Shown: piece after piece, positions 1 to 8,169 of the stretch
Numbering within the stretch: position 1 is the first letter of the stretch
Layout of the letters: every line of letters starts with the position of its first letter
NCBI RefSeq assembly: GCF_021401135.1
Contig: NZ_JACBFO010000001.1
Location: 620,001-684,000 of the forward strand
Length of the DNA stretch: 64,000 nt
Origin: Azonexus sp. R2A61
GTDB lineage: Bacteria > Pseudomonadota > Gammaproteobacteria > Burkholderiales > Rhodocyclaceae
Direction: 5' to 3'
The notes under the pieces: model-generated
What the model saw: the letters and a program-made list of their open reading frames with translations, nothing else
Told to the model about the DNA's origin: nothing
The model's database searches: none
Made by a program: the position numbers and the translations under genes

Positions 1-403
1 TGCGGTTGTCGCTGGGGCGCGGGTTGATGATGCGGTCGACGGCGATTTCGGCGGTTTTTTCGTCAAAGCCGACGTTGACCGCAGCTTGCAGGGCCGGTTG
101 GACAAAAACGATCGGCGCCGGATAGGCCGCGCGGTCGGCGATTTCGCCATCGCGCAGCAGTTCCAGTGCCGGCCACCACGGGCCTTCACCGGCCGGCGGG
201 ACGAGCAGGGCGTCGCCGGCGATCAGCGATTGACCCGGCGGCAGCGGCAGCGTGGCGACGACGATGCCGTTGCCGACCACCAGGCGCAGCGCCCAGTTCG
301 CCGAGGTGTCGGGAATGTCGCTGAGTTCGGCATTCAGATGGACGAAGTCGCCGTCGGTACGATAGCCGTGGCGGGGGCCCAGGCGGATGGATTGGGTAGG
401 CAT
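1..403 (-). CDS. Hypothetical protein, N-terminal part (runs off left edge)
   Basis: An open frame reads leftwards from an ATG at 401-403 off the edge of the window, giving the first 134 residues (MPTQSIRLGPRHGYRTDGDF...). I do not recognise the family. The visible part has no signal peptide or membrane helix, is rich in Pro, Ala and Val, and looks like a compact beta-rich domain. A TATAAT hexamer on the same strand lies about 34 bases upstream of the ATG, which supports this start. It is divergent from the YkgJ-like gene. The opposite strand also has an open frame here, but this one has the promoter and a natural amino-acid composition. Function unknown. Confidence 0.6.
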   Translation of the reverse strand, partial: MPTQSIRLGPRHGYRTDGDFVHLNAELSDIPDTSANWALRLVVGNGIVVATLPLPPGQSLIAGDALLVPPAGEGPWWPALELLRDGEIADRAAYPAPIVFVQPALQAAVNVGFDEKTAEIAVDRIINPRPSDNR

Positions 404-436
404 GTGTCGAGCTCCGGGAGCGGCAAAAAGGCGCGC

Positions 437-442
437 ATTATA
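437..442 (-). promoter_or_regulatory. Putative -10 element (TATAAT) for the left-edge gene
   Basis: The minus strand reads CTATAATGCGCGCC here, a perfect -10 hexamer followed by the GCGCG-type discriminator seen at several other promoters in the window. A convincing -35 box is not visible at 16-18 bases. Confidence 0.5.
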
Positions 443-633
443 GGCAGGTCGCGATGGAAATCCGGTGAAATCCAAAAGAATATTTTGTGATGCACTCATG
501 CGGTGCAAATGGCTTGCGGATGCGGCTTTCGGCGTGATTGTATTGTCCGGAATGCGACATGCCAATATGATATTTCCGCACTGCAAAGAGGCGTTTTCCG
601 GCAGCTTGCCGTCGGGTTTGCGACAATGGCCGG

Positions 634-885
634 ATGTCCGAGGAAATTCCCGTTTGCCGTGCCGGTTGCGGCGCCTGTTGCATCGCCCCGTCGATCTCGT
701 CGCTGGCCAAGCCGGCGGGCGAGCCGTGCCGGCATCTCGACGCCGAATGGCGTTGCCGGCTGTTCGGCGATCCGCGGCGGCCGGCCTGCTGCGGCGGCCT
801 GCAACCGTCCGTCGAGATGTGCGGCAGCAGCCGGGCGCATGCCCTGCAGTGGCTCGCTGAACTGGAGGCGCAGACCCGGCCCTGA
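634..885 (+). CDS. YkgJ-family cysteine cluster protein
   Basis: An 83-residue protein with closely spaced cysteines: CRAGCGACC near the N-terminus (residues 8-16), CRHLD and CRLFG in the middle, then ACCGG and MCG. This spacing and the phrases RCRLFGDP and RPACCGGLQPS are typical of the YkgJ/UPF0153 family, thought to bind Zn or Fe-S through Cys residues; its cellular role is not established. It stands alone ahead of uppP, 36 bases away. There is little Shine-Dalgarno sequence before the ATG. The length is normal for the short form of the family. Confidence 0.75.
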   Translation: MSEEIPVCRAGCGACCIAPSISSLAKPAGEPCRHLDAEWRCRLFGDPRRPACCGGLQPSVEMCGSSRAHALQWLAELEAQTRP

Positions 886-888
886 GGG

Positions 889-894
889 TAAAAT
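889..894 (+). promoter_or_regulatory. Putative -10 element (TAAAAT) for uppP
   Basis: TAAAATGCGCGC lies 28 bases before the uppP start codon and immediately after the YkgJ-family stop codon. It has the same -10 plus GCGCG form as other promoters in the window. The -35 is not clear. Confidence 0.4.
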
Positions 895-921
895 GCGCGC
901 TCCTGTCATAGAAGCGCCCCC

Positions 922-1746
922 ATGGATACCCTGCTCCTGTTCAAAGCCCTGATCCTCGGCATCGTCGAGGGTCTGACCGAATTCCTGCCGATCTCGTCGA
1001 CCGGCCACCTGATCATCATCGGCAGCCTGCTCGACTACACCGACGAGCAGAGCAAGGTGTTCAAGATCGTCATTCAGTTGGCGGCCATCCTTGCCGTCTG
1101 CTGGTTCTACCGCGAGCGCATCGTCCGCGTCGTCGGCGGCCTGGGTAACGATCCCGCGCAACGCCGTTTCACCGGCCTGCTGATCGTCGGTTTCCTGCCG
1201 GCGGCGGTGCTCGGACTGATGTTCCACAGCATCATCAAAAACTACCTGTTCAACCCGTTGACCGTGGCCGGCGCGCTGATCGTCGGCGGTCTGGTCATCC
1301 TCTACGTCGAGCGCAAGGCTTACCACCCGCGGGTGGACAGCGTCGAGGCGATGGGCTGGCAGGATGCGCTGAAGGTCGGCTTCGCCCAGGCGATGGCAAT
1401 GTTCCCGGGCGTTTCGCGTTCCGGCGCGACGATCATGGGCGGACTGATCTTCGGCCTGTCGCGCAAGACGGCGACCGAGTTCTCCTTCTTCCTGGCCATT
1501 CCGACGATGTTCGCGGCGACCGTCTACGACGTCTACAAGAACTGGTCGCTGCTGCACATGGCTGATCTGCCGGTGTTCGCTGTCGGCTTCGTGGCCTCTT
1601 TCGTCGCCGCGATGCTGACCGTCAAGGCGCTGCTGCGTTACGTCTCCAGTCACGATTTCACCGTTTTTGCCTGGTATCGCATCGTTTTTGGCGTGATCGT
1701 GCTGTTGACCGCGCAATTCGGCTGGGTCGAGTGGCACGCGGGCTGA
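922..1746 (+). CDS. uppP: Undecaprenyl-diphosphatase UppP (BacA)
   Basis: An integral membrane phosphatase that dephosphorylates undecaprenyl diphosphate to recycle the lipid carrier for peptidoglycan and other envelope polymers. The 274-residue protein shows both family signatures: [15 protein letters not shown] (residues 16-30, with the ExxxE motif) and [13 protein letters not shown] (about 160-172, with the catalytic Arg/Ser region). Between and after them lie about seven or eight hydrophobic helices. Length matches the family (265-280). The ATG is preceded by the short GC-rich leader after the putative promoter at 889-894. Its last 16 bases overlap the next gene, which implies translational coupling. 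Confidence 0.96.
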   Translation: MDTLLLFKALILGIVEGLTEFLPISSTGHLIIIGSLLDYTDEQSKVFKIVIQLAAILAVCWFYRERIVRVVGGLGNDPAQRRFTGLLIVGFLPAAVLGLMFHSIIKNYLFNPLTVAGALIVGGLVILYVERKAYHPRVDSVEAMGWQDALKVGFAQAMAMFPGVSRSGATIMGGLIFGLSRKTATEFSFFLAIPTMFAATVYDVYKNWSLLHMADLPVFAVGFVASFVAAMLTVKALLRYVSSHDFTVFAWYRIVFGVIVLLTAQFGWVEWHAG

Positions 1747-2312
1747 TCCTTTACCTGCACGGTTTCCGTTCCTCGCCAGGCGCCTGGAAGTCGCGCCTGC
1801 TTGGCGAGGCAATGGCCGAACGCGGGTTGGCGGAACATTTCCTCTGCCCGCCCTTGTCGTCGGTGCCGGCGCAGGCGATGGCCGACGTGTCGGCGCTGAT
1901 CGGAAACGCGCAGACGCAAGGGCGCGGGCCGGTGACCCTGGTCGGTTCCTCGCTCGGTGGGCATTACGCCAGTTATCTGGCGGCCCGCCACGGTTTGCGC
2001 GCGGTGCTGATCAACCCGGCTGCGGTCGACCGGCTGGATCCGGACAAATTCGTCGGCGAACACCGTTACCTGCACGGCGAGGACAGCTTCGTGTTTACCC
2101 GCGAACATGCCGCGCAATTGCACGCCCAGATCCTGCCGCCGCCGGTCGACGATCTGTGGCTGCTGCTGGAAACCGGCGACGAGGTGCTCGACTACCGGCA
2201 GGCGCAGGCTTTCTGGCTGGGCTGTCGGCAAACGGTGCTCGAAGGCGGCGATCACAGCTTCACCCGTTTTCCTGAGTTCATCCCGCAAATACTTGAATAC
2301 GCGAGGTTATAA
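1731..2312 (+). CDS. YqiA/YcfP-family alpha/beta-hydrolase (predicted esterase)
   Basis: A 193-residue predicted cytoplasmic hydrolase. It opens with [17 protein letters not shown] (oxyanion-side HG motif). It carries the nucleophile elbow [10 protein letters not shown] (Ser about residue 73) and ends with [11 protein letters not shown], where His of the GDHS motif would complete the triad. This is the standard pattern of the UPF0227/YqiA family of small esterases, whose physiological substrate is unclear. The GTG start at 1731 lies inside uppP. No signal peptide. Confidence 0.85.
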   Translation: MARGLILYLHGFRSSPGAWKSRLLGEAMAERGLAEHFLCPPLSSVPAQAMADVSALIGNAQTQGRGPVTLVGSSLGGHYASYLAARHGLRAVLINPAAVDRLDPDKFVGEHRYLHGEDSFVFTREHAAQLHAQILPPPVDDLWLLLETGDEVLDYRQAQAFWLGCRQTVLEGGDHSFTRFPEFIPQILEYARL

Positions 2313-2313
2313 T
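2308..2313 (+). promoter_or_regulatory. Putative -10 element (TATAAT) six bases before the RNase start codon
   Basis: TATAAT ends at 2313 and the ATG of the RNase II-family gene begins at 2320. If this is the -10, transcription would begin at or next to the A of the start codon, giving a leaderless mRNA. A matching -35 is not evident, and read-through from uppP is also possible. Confidence 0.4.
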
Positions 2314-2319
2314 CCGCCG

Positions 2320-4224
2320 ATGAACGTATTATTCGAAGAAGACGGCGGTTTCAAGGCAGGCAGCATCATGGCCGACAACGACAGTTCGTTGCAGGTCGAA
2401 ATGCCCTCCGGCAAGCGCAGCAAGATCAAGTCGGCCAACGTGTTGCTGCGTTTCGCAGCCCCGGCGGCCAGTGCCCTGCTCGACCAGGCAACGCCGCTGG
2501 CCGATGAAATCGAGGCGGATTTCCTGTGGGAGTGTGTCAGCGATGGCGAATTTTCGTTTCTGGATTTTGCCCGTGATTACTACGGACACGACCCCGCGCC
2601 GGTCGAAGCGACGGCGGTGCTGCTTGCCCTGCACGCAGCGCCCGTCTATTTTCATCGCAAAGGCAAAGGGCATTTCCGCAAGGCGCCTGCCGACATTCTC
2701 GCAGCCGCTCTGGCCAATTTTGAAAAAAAGCGTCAGCAAGCGCTGGCGATGGAAGGCTGGCTCGCCGAGCTGAAGGCATTCCGCCTGCCGCCGGAAATCG
2801 GCGCGCTCACCGACGCCCTGCTCTACGCGCCGGACCGCAACAAGCCGGAAACCAAGGCCTTCGAGAGCGCCTGCGCCGAAACCGGCCTGAGCGCCGCGCA
2901 ACTGCTGTTCAAGTGCGGCGCGATCAAGTCGGCCTACCACCTGCACTACAAGCGTTTCCTGCACGAGCAGTTCCCCAGGGGCACCGGCTTCCCGGCGCTT
3001 GAGGCACCCGGCCTGCCGTCCGATCTGCCGAAAGCCGGCGTGCGCGCTTTCTCGATCGACGACGCCAACACCACCGAGATCGACGACGCGCTGTCGGTCA
3101 CCTGGCTGCCCGGCATCGGCACCCGCATCGGCATCCATATCGCTGCGCCGGGGCTGGCCATCGAGCACGGCTCGCCGCTCGATGGCGTCGCCCGCGCCCG
3201 GCTGTCGACGGTGTACATGCCCGGCAACAAGATCACCATGCTGCCTGACGCCGTGGTCCAGAACTACACGCTGGCCGGCGGCGTCGATTGCCCGGCGGTG
3301 TCGCTGTATCTGACGGTCAACGACGTTTTCGAGGTGGTTTCCCACGAATCCTGCGTCGAACTGGTGCACATCGCCGACAACCTGCGTCACCACGACGTCG
3401 AACCCTGGTTCAACGCCGAGACGGTCGGCGGCGCCCTGCCGGACAAGCCCTTTGCCCGCGAGCTGCTGCATCTGTGGCACTTCGCTAACGCCTGCGAAGG
3501 CCGCCGCGGCAAGCCGTCGGCGGTGCAGGGCGTGAACGACTACAATTTCGAGATCGCCGGCGACCTCGCCGACCCGGACAGTTGCACTGTCGGCATCAGC
3601 GAGCGCAAGCGCGGCAGTCCGCTCGACAAGCTGGTCGCCGAGCTGATGATCGTCGCCAATTCGACCTGGGGCGGTCTGCTTGCCGAGAAGAACATCGCCT
3701 GCCTGTACCGCGCCCAGACCCAGGGCAAGGTGCGCATGACCACTTCGCCGCTGCCGCACGAAGGCCTCGGCGTGCCGCAATACGCGTGGATGACCTCGCC
3801 GCTGCGCCGCTATTGCGACCTGGTCAACCAGTGGCAGCTGATCGCCTGCCTGCGCGGCAATCCGCCGCCCTTCCCGCAAAAGTCGGCCGAGCTGTTCGCG
3901 GCGATGCGCGATTTCGAGCTGACCTACGCCGCCTACGCCGATTTTCAGCGGCTGATGGAGCGCTACTGGTGCCTGCGCTGGCTGCAGCAGCATCAGGTCG
4001 TCGAGATCGAGGCGACGGTACGTCGCGAACAACTGGTCAAGCTTGACCACCTGCCGCTGATGCTGCGCGTGCCGTCGATGCCGGCCGATCTGGCGCCGGG
4101 CAGTCGCGTGCGTCTGGCCGTTGAGCAGATCGATCTGCTCGGGCCCGAGGTGAGCGCCCGCTTCGTTGTCGCCCTCGATTCGGCTGAAGCCGAAGCCGCG
4201 CTGCCGGAGGACGAGGCGGCGTGA
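2320..4224 (+). CDS. RNase II/RNB-family exoribonuclease
   Basis: A 634-residue 3'-5' exoribonuclease of the RNB superfamily, close in length to E. coli RNase II (644). The catalytic Asp cluster is in FSIDDANTTEIDDALSV (about residues 244-260), matching the RNB motif with its spaced Asp residues that bind Mg. Later family marks are MPGNKITMLP and TSPLRRYCDLVNQWQ (about 492-506). The N-terminal 230 residues should hold OB/cold-shock-like RNA-binding folds. I chose the ATG at 2320 (MNVLFEEDGGFKAGS), since the frame upstream lies inside the preceding gene. Its stop overlaps the next gene by 4 bases (GTGA). Role: mRNA decay. Which of RNase II or a betaproteobacterial RNB paralogue it is cannot be settled here. 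Confidence 0.88.
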   Translation: MNVLFEEDGGFKAGSIMADNDSSLQVEMPSGKRSKIKSANVLLRFAAPAASALLDQATPLADEIEADFLWECVSDGEFSFLDFARDYYGHDPAPVEATAVLLALHAAPVYFHRKGKGHFRKAPADILAAALANFEKKRQQALAMEGWLAELKAFRLPPEIGALTDALLYAPDRNKPETKAFESACAETGLSAAQLLFKCGAIKSAYHLHYKRFLHEQFPRGTGFPALEAPGLPSDLPKAGVRAFSIDDANTTEIDDALSVTWLPGIGTRIGIHIAAPGLAIEHGSPLDGVARARLSTVYMPGNKITMLPDAVVQNYTLAGGVDCPAVSLYLTVNDVFEVVSHESCVELVHIADNLRHHDVEPWFNAETVGGALPDKPFARELLHLWHFANACEGRRGKPSAVQGVNDYNFEIAGDLADPDSCTVGISERKRGSPLDKLVAELMIVANSTWGGLLAEKNIACLYRAQTQGKVRMTTSPLPHEGLGVPQYAWMTSPLRRYCDLVNQWQLIACLRGNPPPFPQKSAELFAAMRDFELTYAAYADFQRLMERYWCLRWLQQHQVVEIEATVRREQLVKLDHLPLMLRVPSMPADLAPGSRVRLAVEQIDLLGPEVSARFVVALDSAEAEAALPEDEAA

Positions 4225-5105
4225 GCAAGCGCTTGGCCCTGCCCCTGCCGGAAAATCCCGCCGATCGCCGGTTGACCCTGGCGATCGTGGTTTCCCTGCT
4301 GGCGCACGGCCTGCTGTTGTCACTGCATTTCGCCTTTCCCGATGCGTCGAAGATCGCCCGTGAAAAGGCACTCGACATCATCCTGGTCAATGCCCGGTCG
4401 GCCAAGCGCCCGCACGATGCGCAGGCGCTGGCGCAGAGCAACCTGGATGGCGGCGGCAACACCGATGCCGAGCGGCGCGCGGCAACCCCCCTGCCGTCCA
4501 CCGAACGGCAGGAGTCGGGCAATGACCTGCAGCAATTGCGCCGTCGCGTGCGCGAACTGGAGGCTCAGCAGCAGCGCATGCTGACGCAGGCCGAGAGCAA
4601 GGCCCGGGTGAATGCGGCCGAAACCCGCAGCGAGCAGCCGGCGCCGGCACCGGTCAGCGGCCTGGACCTGGCCGATACGGCGCGGGCGATGGCCCGCCTG
4701 GAAGGCGAGATCAACAAGGCAATCGATGAATACAACAAGCGGCCGCAGAAGAAGTTTATCGGCGCACGCACGATGGAATACGGCCTGGCGCCGTATTTCG
4801 ATGCCTGGAAGCAGAAGATCGAGCGTATCGGCACGCTGAATTATCCCGAGGAAGCGCGCGGCAAGCTGTACGGCAAGGTAGTGATCTACGTCGAGCTGCG
4901 CGTCGACGACGGCAGCATCTACAACGTCGAGATTTCCCGTTCGTCCGGGCACAAGGTGCTTGATCAGGCGGCCATGCGCATCTTGCGCCTCGGCGCGCCC
5001 TTCGGGCCGATTCCGCGCGAGGCGATGGGTGGCGCGAGCATCCTGTCGTTTGCCCGCGAATGGAATTTCGTGCCCGGCGATACCGTCGCCACCAGCAACC
5101 GCTAG
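4221..5105 (+). CDS. TonB-family energy transducer-like protein
   Basis: A 294-residue protein with the TonB layout. It has a short cytoplasmic N-terminus, one transmembrane anchor (LAIVVSLLAHGLLLSLHF, about residues 19-36), and a periplasmic middle with a predicted coiled coil (about 90-135, Gln/Glu/Arg rich). The C-terminal TonB-like domain is about 205-285, with NYPEEARGKLYGKVVIYVEL and a conserved beta-strand pattern. The proline-rich spacer of classical TonB is short. The start is GTG at 4221, overlapping the RNase stop. No exbB/exbD lie nearby, so the partner motor and receptor are unknown; in this family it could serve outer-membrane transport or envelope integrity. Confidence 0.8.
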   Translation: MSKRLALPLPENPADRRLTLAIVVSLLAHGLLLSLHFAFPDASKIAREKALDIILVNARSAKRPHDAQALAQSNLDGGGNTDAERRAATPLPSTERQESGNDLQQLRRRVRELEAQQQRMLTQAESKARVNAAETRSEQPAPAPVSGLDLADTARAMARLEGEINKAIDEYNKRPQKKFIGARTMEYGLAPYFDAWKQKIERIGTLNYPEEARGKLYGKVVIYVELRVDDGSIYNVEISRSSGHKVLDQAAMRILRLGAPFGPIPREAMGGASILSFAREWNFVPGDTVATSNR

Positions 5106-5114
5106 AACTCCATC

Positions 5115-5939
5115 ATGTCCGATCTCTACGCCGTGTTCGGCAATCCGATTGCCCACTCGAAATCGCCGCTGATCCACGCTGCCTTTGCCCGCTCGACCGG
5201 GCAGGATCTGATTTACGAGGCGCGGCTGGCGCCGGTGGACGGCTTTGCCGCCGCCGTTGCCGAATTCGTCGCCGCGGGCGGGCGCGGCGCCAACGTCACC
5301 GTGCCGTTCAAGGAAGAGGCCTTCCGTCTGTGCGACGAACTCAGTCCGCGCGCGGCGCGGGCCGGTGCGGTCAACACCTTGCGTTTCGAAAAAAGCCGGG
5401 TGTTCGGTGACAACACCGACGGTGCCGGGCTGGTCGCCGACATCGAAGGCAATCTGGCCTTCCCGCTGCCCGGCAAACGGGTCCTGTTGCTTGGCGCCGG
5501 CGGTGCTGCGCGCGGGGTGATCGAGCCGTTGCTGGCCGCTCGGCCGGCTGCGCTGGCCATCGCCAACCGCAGCGCCGACAAGGCCGAGGCGCTGGCTGCG
5601 CTGTTTGCCGACATGGCTGCGGTCGACGCCGGAGATTTCGCAAAAATGGCCGGCAGAAGTTTCGATCTGGTAATCAACGCGACCTCGGCGAGCCTTTCCG
5701 GCAACGCCCTGCCGCTGCCGGAGGGCCTGTTCGCGCCGGGCGCGCTGGCCTACGACATGATGTACGGCAAGGGTGAAACGCCCTTCCTGCGCCAGGCCCG
5801 CGAGCAGGGGGCGGCACAGCTGGCCGACGGTCTGGGCATGCTGGTCGGCCAGGCGGCCGAAGCTTTCGCCGTATGGCGCGGCGTGCGGCCGGCGACGGCG
5901 CCGGTGCTGGCCGGTTTGCGCCAGGCGCTGGCCGGATGA
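5115..5939 (+). CDS. aroE: Shikimate dehydrogenase AroE
   Basis: Catalyses the NADPH-dependent reduction of 3-dehydroshikimate to shikimate in aromatic amino-acid synthesis. The 274-residue protein has the substrate motif [10 protein letters not shown] (residues 9-18), [13 protein letters not shown] (catalytic Lys, about 60-72), NTDGAG (catalytic Asp), and the NADP-binding [10 protein letters not shown] loop (about 127-136). Length and order match AroE. Its stop codon overlaps the mtgA start (ATGA), so the two are probably cotranscribed and coupled. Confidence 0.96.
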   Translation: MSDLYAVFGNPIAHSKSPLIHAAFARSTGQDLIYEARLAPVDGFAAAVAEFVAAGGRGANVTVPFKEEAFRLCDELSPRAARAGAVNTLRFEKSRVFGDNTDGAGLVADIEGNLAFPLPGKRVLLLGAGGAARGVIEPLLAARPAALAIANRSADKAEALAALFADMAAVDAGDFAKMAGRSFDLVINATSASLSGNALPLPEGLFAPGALAYDMMYGKGETPFLRQAREQGAAQLADGLGMLVGQAAEAFAVWRGVRPATAPVLAGLRQALAG

Positions 5940-6631
5940 AAACCGTCGGCCGCTGGCTGCGACGCGGCCTGCTGTTCGCCATCGGTGCGCTTGTCCTGTG
6001 GCTGCTCTGGCTGCTGGCCTGGGTCGCCTTCTGGGGGGTGGTCAATCCGGGAACGACGCGTTTCATGGAAATCCGCCTCGCCGAATTGCGCGAAAAGCAG
6101 CCGGATGCAGTGCTGCGCCAGCAATGGGTGCCTTACGAGCGCATCTCGACCCATCTGAAGCGGGCGATCATCGCCGCCGAGGACGCGAAGTTCGTCGATC
6201 ATGAAGGCTTCGACTGGGAAGGTATCCAGAAAGCCATCGAAAAGAACCAGAAAAAAGGGCGCTTCGTCGCCGGCGGCTCGACGATCAGCCAGCAACTGGC
6301 GAAGAATCTCTTCCTGTCGCCGACCAAATCCTATTTCCGCAAGGCCGAGGAAGCGGTGATCACGCTGATGCTGGAAAACCTGTGGAGCAAGCAGCGCATC
6401 TTCGAGGTTTACCTGAACGTGATCGAATGGGGCAACGGCGTGTTCGGTGCCGAAGCCGCGGCACGTCATTACTACGGCGTGTCGGCCGGCCAGCTTGGGC
6501 CGGAACAGGCGGCGCGACTGGCCGGCATGGTGCCTAATCCGCGCTTCTACGACCGCAACCGCAGCGCGCCGGGCCTCGGTCGCAAGACGGCGATCATCTT
6601 GGCCCGGATGCCTTCGGCCAGCGTGCCCTGA
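5936..6631 (+). CDS. mtgA: Monofunctional peptidoglycan glycosyltransferase MtgA
   Basis: Polymerises lipid II into glycan strands at the cytoplasmic membrane. The 231-residue protein has one N-terminal membrane anchor ([20 protein letters not shown], about residues 12-31), then the GT51 fold. The catalytic Glu region is [17 protein letters not shown] (about 76-92), followed by [17 protein letters not shown] (about 108-124) and [20 protein letters not shown]. No transpeptidase domain follows, hence monofunctional. Start ATG at 5936 overlaps aroE; the longer frame upstream is inside aroE and is ignored. Confidence 0.95.
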   Translation: MKTVGRWLRRGLLFAIGALVLWLLWLLAWVAFWGVVNPGTTRFMEIRLAELREKQPDAVLRQQWVPYERISTHLKRAIIAAEDAKFVDHEGFDWEGIQKAIEKNQKKGRFVAGGSTISQQLAKNLFLSPTKSYFRKAEEAVITLMLENLWSKQRIFEVYLNVIEWGNGVFGAEAAARHYYGVSAGQLGPEQAARLAGMVPNPRFYDRNRSAPGLGRKTAIILARMPSASVP

Positions 6632-6669
6632 AGCGCTCCGCCTAAGGGTAATCCGCAGCAATTTGCCCC

Positions 6670-6697
6670 TTGGTCCGCACCGTCGCGGTGCTAGAAT
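6670..6697 (+). promoter_or_regulatory. Putative sigma-70 promoter for mgtE
   Basis: TTGGTC at 6670-6675 and TAGAAT at 6692-6697 are separated by 16 bases, one of the better -35/-10 pairs in the window. The predicted start site near 6704 leaves only about 20 bases before the mgtE ATG. A short inverted repeat (GCCGCA...TGCGGC, 6698-6714) straddles the start site. Confidence 0.5.
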
Positions 6698-6722
6698 GCC
6701 GCATCTTTTGCGGCACTGCACC

Positions 6723-8165
6723 ATGAGCGAAGAAGGCCAACTGACCGACACCGAAGACCTGCAGGAGCGCCTCGCCGAGGTGCAGACCCTGCTCGCTCGG
6801 CACAAGCTGGTCGAGGAGCTGGTGCACCGTCAGGAAGGGCCGCGCCACGAGCTGGTCGAAGGGCTGGTGCACAAGCAGCATCTGCACGAACTGCAGCACA
6901 TGCTGGAGCCGATGCACCCGGCCGACATCGCCTTCATCCTCGAGGCGTTGCCGCTCGACGATCGTCTGATCGTCTGGGATCTGGTCAAGGCCGAACACGA
7001 CGGCGAAATCCTGCTCGAAGTCTCCGACGCGGTGCGCGAAAGCCTCATCGAGTCGATGGAGCGCACCGAGCTGCTGGCCGCCGCCGAAACGCTGGATGCC
7101 GACGAGCTGGCCGACCTGGCCCCCGATCTGCCGCAGAGCGTCATCGACGACGTCTTCCAGAGCCTGTCGGTCGAGGAGCGCGAACACCTGCGGGCGGCGA
7201 TGTCCTATCCCGAGGATTCGGTCGGCGCGATCATGGACTTCGACATGGTCACCGTGCGCGAGGACGTCACGCTCGAAGTCGTGCTGCGCTATCTGCGCCG
7301 CTTCGACGAACTGCCCGATCATACCGACCAGCTGTTCGTGGTCGACCGCAACGAGCATCTGAAGGGCGTGCTGCCGTTGAACATCCTGCTGGTCAACGAA
7401 GTCGAGGTCGAGGTCGGCTCGCTGATGCATGCCGACTTCGTCCATTTCGAGCCGGACGATGATGCCGAGGACGCCGCCAAGGCTTTCGAGCGTTACGATC
7501 TGGTGTCGGCGCCGGTGGTTGACAGCATCGGCCGGCTGGTCGGCCGGGTGACGGTCAACGAGGTCGTCGACTACATCCGTGAGGAAGCCGAGCAGGAGCA
7601 ACTGGCGCAGGCCGGTCTGGCCGAGGAGGAAGACATCTTCGCCTCGGTCTGGGATTCGGTGCGCAACCGCTGGGCCTGGCTGGCGATCAATCTGGTCACC
7701 GCCTTCGTCGCTTCGCGGGTGATCGGCGCCTTCGAAGGGTCGATCGAGAAGCTGGTGGCGCTGGCCGCGCTGATGCCGATCGTTGCCGGTATCGGCGGCA
7801 ATTCCGGCAATCAGACGATTACCATGATCGTGCGGGCGATCGCCATGGGTCAGGTCCAGCCCGATGCGATGCGCCGCCTGCTGCGCAAGGAACTCGGCGT
7901 GGCGACGATCAACGGCCTGATCTGGGGCGGCCTGCTGGGCATTGCCGCCTGGTGGCTGTACGGCAGCTATCCGCTCGGCCTGGTGATGACTGCGGCGATG
8001 ACGCTCAACCTGTTGCTTGCCGCGACGGCTGGCGTCGGTATTCCGCTGCTGCGCCAGAAATTCGGCGCCGACCCGGCGGTCGGTGGTTCGGTGATGATCA
8101 CCGCACTGACCGATTCCGGCGGTTTCTTCATCTTCCTCGGTCTGGCGACCGTGTTCCTTCTCTGA
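6723..8165 (+). CDS. mgtE: Magnesium transporter MgtE
   Basis: A 480-residue Mg2+ channel of the inner membrane. It has an acidic cytoplasmic N-domain of helical repeats (LEPMHPADIAFILEALP, about residues 55-75), a pair of CBS domains (about 180-330) that sense cytosolic Mg2+, and a C-terminal pore of about five helices. The pore includes MPIVAGIGGNSGNQTITM (about 356-373), the MgtE signature. I chose the ATG at 6723, right after the promoter at 6670-6697; the longer open frame runs back into mtgA. The leader is too short for a magnesium riboswitch. It is convergent with the Cache-CheW gene, only 4 bases away. Confidence 0.95.
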   Translation: MSEEGQLTDTEDLQERLAEVQTLLARHKLVEELVHRQEGPRHELVEGLVHKQHLHELQHMLEPMHPADIAFILEALPLDDRLIVWDLVKAEHDGEILLEVSDAVRESLIESMERTELLAAAETLDADELADLAPDLPQSVIDDVFQSLSVEEREHLRAAMSYPEDSVGAIMDFDMVTVREDVTLEVVLRYLRRFDELPDHTDQLFVVDRNEHLKGVLPLNILLVNEVEVEVGSLMHADFVHFEPDDDAEDAAKAFERYDLVSAPVVDSIGRLVGRVTVNEVVDYIREEAEQEQLAQAGLAEEEDIFASVWDSVRNRWAWLAINLVTAFVASRVIGAFEGSIEKLVALAALMPIVAGIGGNSGNQTITMIVRAIAMGQVQPDAMRRLLRKELGVATINGLIWGGLLGIAAWWLYGSYPLGLVMTAAMTLNLLLAATAGVGIPLLRQKFGADPAVGGSVMITALTDSGGFFIFLGLATVFLL

Positions 8166-8169
8166 GCCT

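Noticed and set aside
6632-6722. Magnesium riboswitch in the mgtE leader
   Set aside because: The predicted leader is only about 20 bases; the one inverted repeat (6698-6714) straddles the start site and is far too small.
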